11,665 bases of DNA from an uncultured Ruminococcus sp. (GTDB lineage Bacteria; Bacillota; Clostridia; Oscillospirales; Acutalibacteraceae): contig CACXGJ010000175.1 of the NCBI GenBank assembly GCA_902767125.1, forward strand, positions 1 to 11,665, given 5' to 3'. A program made the translations under genes and the position numbers. Under the pieces are notes generated by a model. The model searched no databases and had not been told where the DNA came from. It saw nothing but the letters and a program-made list of their open reading frames with translations. Below, piece by piece: positions 7,673-11,665 of the stretch. Within the stretch, counting starts at the first letter, position 1. Every line of letters starts with the position of its first letter.

Positions 7673-8332
7673 TTACTGAAAAAATTCCATATCATCATGT
7701 AATTGATTGTTTGGCTTTGGAGCAAAAGGAACTGTGTCAAAAACCTCGACTATCTTGTCACGTGACCACAAGGACGGAGTGATACGTATAGCGAAGCCAT
7801 AACCGTTATCCATACGCCATTGATGACTTTGAGCCTGTGGGATGCCATAGACCGAAAGTAAGGTCATGATAATACCACCGTGAGTGATAACAGATGAAGC
7901 TGTGATATTGGAAGAAATTATCTCTTCAACAATATGTTCAAAAGCCTTGCATATCCTGAAAGCAAATTGTTTTCCGGATTCACCATTAGGCGGAGGGAAT
8001 TGATCTGAATTTTGCAGCCATGAAGAAAATGATGGATCACTTGCAAGGTCAATGGCACTTTTTCCTTCCCAGTCACCAAAATTACATTCGCTCAAATCAC
8101 CGACTGTTCTTATTTCATTTTCAGGATAAATTATAGAGCAGGTTTCTGTACATCTTGTGAGAGGACTTGAAAAAACCATTTGAGGGTGTGGATAACCGTA
8201 GTCATTTTTTATTTTTTCAAGTGAGCTTATTCCTTTTTGTGAAAGATGAACGTCCGTAGAGCCTATATATCTCCCTTTGAGAGTTTCATCAATGGAACCA
8301 TGACGTATAAGATATATTACATAAGACTGCAT
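7673..8332 (-). CDS. Histidine phosphatase (phosphoglycerate mutase-like / CobC-like)
   Basis: A 219-residue cytoplasmic member of the histidine phosphatase superfamily, which transfers phosphate through a phosphohistidine. Key residues are in place: LIRHG with the catalytic H11, SSPLTRCTET with R60, the acid E82 in LSECNFGDWEG, and THGG with H151. The NGES sequence at 116-119 is typical of the branch containing alpha-ribazole phosphatase (CobC) and cofactor-independent mutase-like phosphatases. No cobalamin genes are nearby, so CobC function is only one possibility. I place the start at the ATG at 8332. The upstream ATG at 8341 is only two bases from the ribosome binding site, whereas 8332 is eleven bases away; using 8341 would add three residues (MIF). 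It appears monocistronic and is transcribed away from the XRE gene. Confidence 0.9.
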   Translation of the reverse strand: MQSYVIYLIRHGSIDETLKGRYIGSTDVHLSQKGISSLEKIKNDYGYPHPQMVFSSPLTRCTETCSIIYPENEIRTVGDLSECNFGDWEGKSAIDLASDPSFSSWLQNSDQFPPPNGESGKQFAFRICKAFEHIVEEIISSNITASSVITHGGIIMTLLSVYGIPQAQSHQWRMDNGYGFAIRITPSLWSRDKIVEVFDTVPFAPKPNNQLHDDMEFFQ

Positions 8333-8343
8333 AAATATCATAT

Positions 8344-8348
8344 CTCCT
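8344..8348 (-). promoter_or_regulatory. Ribosome binding site deciding the histidine phosphatase start
   Basis: AGGAG on the minus strand. It is two bases before the ATG at 8341 but eleven before the ATG at 8332, so the downstream ATG is the better start. Confidence 0.6.
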
Positions 8349-8396
8349 TTTTTATAATAAATTATTCGCCAAAAAATAAAAAATTTCCAAAAAAAC

Positions 8397-8425
8397 TTTA
8401 CAAACAGTTTTAAATGTTATATAAT
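8397..8425 (+). promoter_or_regulatory. Sigma-A-type promoter for the XRE regulator
   Basis: TTTACA (8397-8402) and TATAAT (8420-8425) are spaced by exactly 17 bp. The predicted start near 8432 gives a leader of about 90 bases. A second TATAAT at 8494-8499 lacks a good -35 box and is a weaker alternative giving a short leader. Confidence 0.65.
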
Positions 8426-8438
8426 TTACATACTGTAT
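8402..8438. promoter_or_regulatory. Candidate operator around the XRE-gene promoter
   Basis: Inverted half-sites AAACAGT (8402-8408) and ACTGTAT (8432-8438) flank the -10 box with one mismatch. The right one sits within ATACTGTAT (8430-8438), itself a palindrome with a central base, lying over the predicted transcription start. Such placement fits autoregulation by the XRE protein encoded just downstream, but this is inference from position and symmetry in AT-rich DNA. Confidence 0.3.
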
Positions 8439-8520
8439 TTGATTTATTGAATGTTCTAAATTTCAGCATAAATTAAATATATAATTTTGTTTGTATAATG
8501 TCAAGGGGTTTTAAAAGTAT

Positions 8521-9186
8521 ATGAGTGATTTTTCGAGAATGATCACGTTGCTTAGAAAAGAGAAAGGCTTAAGCCAAAAGCAGGTGGCATTGGAGCTTGA
8601 GGTATCACAGGCATTGCTTTCTCATTATGAAAAGGGGATTCGGGAATGTGGACTGGATTTTGTAGTTAAAATGGCAGATTATTATAATGTGTCTTGTGAC
8701 TATATTTTGGGCAGAACATCTGAAAGAAGCAGTTCAAATGCCGTATCATACTCTTTGAATGGTGATATTGAAAAAATAAATATAAAAAATAGTGCAGTGC
8801 TTGATTCAAATAAGAAAATGATAGTTGATTCACTTGAAGTGGTGTATGGTCTTTTGGAACAGACAGGAAGTAAAGGATTAAATGCTGAAGTATCATCATA
8901 TCTAATGGTCAGTATATATAAGGTCATAAGGATATTGTATTCTTCAAATCCCAAAAATCCTCAAGCGATGTTTTCAATAATTCCCGAATTATATTCAGGA
9001 TTATCAACGGCACTTCAAAGTATTAATGAATCAAATGCCAAAAATTTATCATCGGGCAAAAATTCGGATATAAAACTTGCACCATCACTTTCACCGGAGA
9101 TAATTTCAAGATATTATGGAGAGCTGTCATCTTCATTATATGAGCTTATTCAAAGAACAGAAGAAAAAATAAAAAAACTTTGTTAG
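8521..9186 (+). CDS. XRE-family helix-turn-helix transcriptional regulator
   Basis: A 221-residue DNA-binding protein. Residues 6-65 form a classic XRE/Cro-CI domain, with LSQKQVALELEVSQALLSHYEKG (about 17-39) covering the helix-turn-helix and YNVSCDYILGRT (about 55-66) the usual last helix. The rest (about 70-221) is Ser- and Asn-rich and mostly helical, with no recognised sensor domain; it may serve for dimerisation or ligand response. The start at 8521 has only a weak ribosome binding site (AAGGGG at 8503-8508, 12 bases away). The gene ends in a strong hairpin terminator. It could regulate itself, the divergent phosphatase or the genes downstream; none of this is proved by sequence. Confidence 0.88.
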   Translation: MSDFSRMITLLRKEKGLSQKQVALELEVSQALLSHYEKGIRECGLDFVVKMADYYNVSCDYILGRTSERSSSNAVSYSLNGDIEKINIKNSAVLDSNKKMIVDSLEVVYGLLEQTGSKGLNAEVSSYLMVSIYKVIRILYSSNPKNPQAMFSIIPELYSGLSTALQSINESNAKNLSSGKNSDIKLAPSLSPEIISRYYGELSSSLYELIQRTEEKIKKLC

Positions 9187-9194
9187 TACACAAT

Positions 9195-9232
9195 CGGAGT
9201 ACAGTTTTTTGAGGCCGTACTTCGTTTTTTTT
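9195..9232 (+). terminator. Intrinsic terminator after the XRE gene
   Basis: CGGAGTAC (9195-9202) pairs with GTACTTCG (9217-9224) through eight pairs including one G-U, with a 14-base loop. Eight T residues (9225-9232) follow directly. The transferase start lies only 15 bases beyond the T-tract. Confidence 0.75.
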
Positions 9233-9247
9233 AGAGAGACGAATGAT

Positions 9248-9868
9248 ATGATATATATAATTGAAAATGTATGTAACTTGGATTCGGGTTTTATTGAAAG
9301 GGCAATTGGAAAATTGAGTGTCAGTAGAAGAAAAGATATGGAGAAATATTCTTTGTTGAGCGATCGGATAAACAGTTGTGCGGTATATTTACTGTTAAGA
9401 TATGGCTTGTTAAAAGAATATGGTATAAAGATTAAGCCTGAATTTGAGTTCGGGAAAAGAGGAAAACCATATTTAAAAGATATCAAAGGGATATATTTTA
9501 ATTTTAGCCATTGTAAAAATACAGCAGTGTGTATATTATCACGGAATGATACTGCAATAGATGTTATGGATATAAGAAAAATTCACAGAGGTGTGTTAAA
9601 AAGATGCTGTACAGCCGAAGAAATACAAAAAATAAACAGCAGTGAATTTCCCGACAGAGAATTTACTAAATTCTGGACCAGAAAGGAATGCTATTCAAAA
9701 TTGGATGGTAGAGGTTTACAACTCGATTTTGCAGGAATAGATGAAAAACTGACTGAAATGTATGATATTTATACAGAAGATTATGGAGAGTATATTTTGT
9801 CATATTATTCCTGTAAAAAAGTTAATACTATAAAAGTGGAAGCAGATGAATTGTTGATGATAGAGTAA
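9248..9868 (+). CDS. Sfp-type 4'-phosphopantetheinyl transferase
   Basis: Transfers the 4'-phosphopantetheine arm of CoA to a serine on a carrier protein (ACP or peptidyl carrier), converting it to the holo form in the cytoplasm. The 206-residue protein shows the Sfp-type signatures in order: GKRGKPYL (69-76), FNFSHC with H88, AIDVMDIRKI (103-112) with the metal ligand D105, and WTRKECYSK (143-151) with E147 and K151. The position two after D105, usually Glu (as E109 of Sfp), is Met107, followed by D108. I chose the ATG at 9248: an in-frame TTG at 9209 lies inside the terminator loop and would add 13 residues unlike the family. The ribosome binding site is weak (GAGAG near 9235). No carrier protein, polyketide or peptide synthase gene is visible, so the target is unknown. 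It is followed 31 bases later by the glycosyltransferase. Confidence 0.87.
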   Translation: MIYIIENVCNLDSGFIERAIGKLSVSRRKDMEKYSLLSDRINSCAVYLLLRYGLLKEYGIKIKPEFEFGKRGKPYLKDIKGIYFNFSHCKNTAVCILSRNDTAIDVMDIRKIHRGVLKRCCTAEEIQKINSSEFPDREFTKFWTRKECYSKLDGRGLQLDFAGIDEKLTEMYDIYTEDYGEYILSYYSCKKVNTIKVEADELLMIE

Positions 9869-9886
9869 TATTTTTGATGAGTTTTT

Positions 9887-9891
9887 AGAGG
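9887..9891 (+). promoter_or_regulatory. Ribosome binding site deciding the glycosyltransferase start
   Basis: AGAGG lies eight bases before the ATG at 9900. The in-frame GTG at 9891 overlaps it and the ATG at 9894 is only two bases away, so 9900 is the likely start. Confidence 0.6.
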
Positions 9892-9899
9892 TGATGAAA

Positions 9900-10697
9900 A
9901 TGTTAGATTTCAGTTTTATATGTCCTACAAATAATATGGATATGTTCAATAAAAATGTTTCAGAATCCCTTGAAAAACAGACTTTCAGGAATTTTGAAGT
10001 TATATGTGTAGATACCCAAAAGGAGCATTTCTCATCAGCAGCAAATGCACTTAATTATGGCGCTTCTTTATCTTCAGGAAAATATCTTGTTTTTCTTCAT
10101 CATGATATTGTGATAGAAGATAAACGATTTGTTGAAAAATTGTACAAGCTGGTAAACAAATACGATTTTTTTATTGGCGGAGTTGCCGGTGCAAGATTCA
10201 AAGAACACACATTCCATATAAAAAATAATATTTATACTAATATTATTGATGGTCCTGAAAAAGTAAGAAATCCTTGGTTTAAAAAGATAAAAAAAGTTAT
10301 AAGTGCTGAAACTGTAGATGAATGTTTTTTTGTCATTCCGAGAAAAGTTTTCGATAAAAGACAATTTATTGAATATTTTCCGTCATGGCATTTATATTCT
10401 GTCGAATATTCTTTGTGGGCGAATAAGACCTGTCCGGGCAGTGTAAAGGTATTTCCTTTGAAATTATATCATATATCAGATGGTGCAAGTATGGATAAAA
10501 GCTATTTTAAAACCCTTGATTTGATAAGAAAGGAGTATAATCAAGATATCTGTACAACTGTGAACTCCTGGTGCAAAAATGAGTGTCTGTATCAGATAAA
10601 GGTTATATGCAGAAACGAATGGTTGCATAGAATCAAGTCAAATTATAGAAATAAGCTAATGCACAGGATAAAAATCAAATATGGAAAGATTTCTTGA
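9900..10697 (+). CDS. Glycosyltransferase family 2-like protein
   Basis: A 265-residue GT-A-fold glycosyltransferase, likely moving a sugar from a nucleotide donor to a surface glycan or other acceptor at the cytoplasmic face. The N-terminus SFICPTNN (5-12) and FEVICVD (32-38) match the nucleotide-binding half. FLHHDI (65-70) occupies the DxD site as HHD, the form seen in the branch whose motif is typically HQD (Pfam Glyco_tranf_2_5 type, from memory). TVDECFFVIPRKVFD (138-152), WHLYSVEYSLWA (163-174) and LYHISDGAS (189-197) fit the acceptor half of that branch. There is no membrane helix. The C-terminus has three tandem 12-residue basic repeats (225-260), which I have not met in this family. 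The next gene follows after 16 bases, so the two are co-transcribed. The acceptor and sugar cannot be read from sequence. Confidence 0.78.
   Translation: MLDFSFICPTNNMDMFNKNVSESLEKQTFRNFEVICVDTQKEHFSSAANALNYGASLSSGKYLVFLHHDIVIEDKRFVEKLYKLVNKYDFFIGGVAGARFKEHTFHIKNNIYTNIIDGPEKVRNPWFKKIKKVISAETVDECFFVIPRKVFDKRQFIEYFPSWHLYSVEYSLWANKTCPGSVKVFPLKLYHISDGASMDKSYFKTLDLIRKEYNQDICTTVNSWCKNECLYQIKVICRNEWLHRIKSNYRNKLMHRIKIKYGKIS
10572..10679 (+). repeat. Three tandem 36-bp coding repeats (12-residue units)
   Basis: Units at 10572-10607, 10608-10643 and 10644-10679 encode CKNECLYQIKVI, CRNEWLHRIKSN and YRNKLMHRIKIK. Adjacent units share 6 of 12 residues and about 19-21 of 36 bases, so the duplication is old or the protein pattern is under selection. 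Conserved positions are N3, L/M6, I9 and K10. Confidence 0.65.
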
Positions 10698-10713
10698 TGG
10701 AGGGACAAAAACG

Positions 10714-11665
10714 ATGGTAAAAAAGGAAATGTATGCTTTTTTGAAGATGTCATTGATAAAAACTAAAGCAGCCCAAATGCTAAAGCGTAATATAAAAAAA
10801 TGTAGTAGTAATGATAAATTAAGATACAGAATACTTAACGACAAAGAAAGACTTATTCACGAATATCCTGATTTGAAAGATCAGATATCTTATATTATCA
10901 CTACAAAAAAAATTTCTGTATTCAATGCTTCTTTTGAAGAAAAATATTCAGAAAAAAAGAATAAGGTATACGTAGATAATAAAAGGCATCTGAAATATCT
11001 GATACATGATAACAAAAGGTTATATTTTCCTTTATTGATTGCAAACAGTTGGATCAATTTTCTATATAACAGTCTTTGCACTGAACAAGATATGTCTTCA
11101 CCGCATAGATATCTTGATGAAGGTGAGAATATGAAGAATGTGGTAATATTTGACTGTGGGTGTGCAGAAGCAAACTTTACACTTGGTGTGATAGAAAACG
11201 CCAAATCAGCTTATCTTTTTGAGGGGGATAGTGACTGGATTATTCCCCTGCGTGCAACATTTTCTCCTTGGAGGGAGAAGGTTCATTTATGTAAGGGCTT
11301 TCTCGGTAATGGTGGAGAAGGTACAATATCTTTGAAAAATTATATGTTGTTTTTGGAGAAGCAGGGCAGACTTGATATTGAAAATGACATGATTTTTATT
11401 AAAATGGATGTTGAAGGTACAGAAATAGCTGTCCTTGAAGATATTCTTCCGATAATGAAAAGAGCTAAAAATATGAAGTTGGCAGTATGTCTGTACCATA
11501 ATGCAGATGATGAGAAAAAGATTAGTCAGATGATACCGGAAGGATACATCGGACGTTTGAGAAAAGGACATATGCTTTTTTTTCATGATGTAAGGATGCT
11601 GAAGTATCCGTATTTCCGTCATGGCTTGATGAGGATAGAAAGAACTATATCAGCGGCTGATAAAA
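10714..11665 (+). CDS. FkbM-family-like SAM-dependent methyltransferase, 3' end outside window
   Basis: The frame is open from the ATG at 10714 to the window edge (317 codons plus one base), so the gene is cut at its 3' end. Residues from about 142 match the class I methyltransferase core of FkbM-like enzymes: NVVIFDCGCAEANF (142-155) as the SAM-binding motif I, YLFEG with E170 at the end of strand 2, FSPWREKVHL (183-192), FIKMDVEGTEIAVLE (228-242), and LAVCLYHNADD (256-266). These enzymes typically O-methylate sugars or specialised metabolites. The second glycine of motif I is replaced by Ala153. The N-terminal 140 residues are basic and helical and not recognised. GGAGGG (10699-10704), nine bases before the ATG, supports the start. 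The gene lies 16 bases after the glycosyltransferase, pointing to methylation of a glycan made by the same operon. Confidence 0.82.
   Translation, partial: MVKKEMYAFLKMSLIKTKAAQMLKRNIKKCSSNDKLRYRILNDKERLIHEYPDLKDQISYIITTKKISVFNASFEEKYSEKKNKVYVDNKRHLKYLIHDNKRLYFPLLIANSWINFLYNSLCTEQDMSSPHRYLDEGENMKNVVIFDCGCAEANFTLGVIENAKSAYLFEGDSDWIIPLRATFSPWREKVHLCKGFLGNGGEGTISLKNYMLFLEKQGRLDIENDMIFIKMDVEGTEIAVLEDILPIMKRAKNMKLAVCLYHNADDEKKISQMIPEGYIGRLRKGHMLFFHDVRMLKYPYFRHGLMRIERTISAADK

Noticed and set aside
8333..8341. Upstream ATG for the histidine phosphatase
   Set aside because: It is only two bases from the AGGAG ribosome binding site; the ATG at 8332 has a workable distance and begins close to the family's first strand.
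9209..9247. TTG start giving the phosphopantetheinyl transferase 13 more residues
   Set aside because: The codon lies in the loop of the terminator hairpin, the added residues are encoded by the stem and T-tract, and the ATG at 9248 gives the usual family N-terminus.
9891..9899. GTG or first ATG as glycosyltransferase start
   Set aside because: Both overlap or crowd the AGAGG ribosome binding site; the ATG at 9900 is at ideal spacing.

Overview
The window reads as a chromosomal segment of a low-GC anaerobic Firmicute, most likely a Clostridia member of the Ruminococcus/Oscillospirales type. This rests on AT-rich codon choice (heavy use of ATA for Ile and AGA for Arg), strong GGAGG-type ribosome binding sites, sigma-A-like promoters, and family types such as type III pantothenate kinase and a Na/Pi cotransporter with a PhoU tail. 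The genus is inference. No tRNA, rRNA, insertion sequence, CRISPR array or phage gene was seen, and no gene-free stretch exceeds about 190 bases.

Layout: (1) 1-1302 (+) is the 3' part of a Na+/phosphate cotransporter with a cytoplasmic PhoU-like tail; its start lies before the window. (2) 1407-2336 (+) is a zinc-ribbon, four-helix membrane protein of unknown function. It converges on (3) a minus-strand operon, an MscS-type mechanosensitive channel (4078-3179) translationally coupled to coaX, type III pantothenate kinase (3182-2418). A 13-bp hairpin at 2363-2392 separates the convergent units. (4) A 154-bp divergent promoter region leads to a large MORN-repeat protein (4233-6848) coupled by ATGA to a Cof-type HAD hydrolase (6845-7669). 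(5) A minus-strand histidine phosphatase (8332-7673) ends 3 bp from the HAD gene. (6) From 8521 to the right edge, all on +, run an XRE-type regulator, a terminator, an Sfp-type phosphopantetheinyl transferase, a family-2-like glycosyltransferase and an FkbM-like methyltransferase cut by the window end.

How genes may work together: coaX makes 4'-phosphopantothenate, the first step to CoA, and CoA is the donor used by the phosphopantetheinyl transferase further along; this is a metabolic link, not an operon. The glycosyltransferase and methyltransferase are tightly spaced and look like surface-glycan or specialised-metabolite genes. The carrier protein served by the transferase is not visible here.

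The least understood unit is the MORN-repeat/HAD pair. Its protein has an unrecognised ~200-residue N-terminal domain, an acidic linker, a four-cysteine cluster and about 20 MORN repeats, with no signal peptide or membrane segment that I can see.
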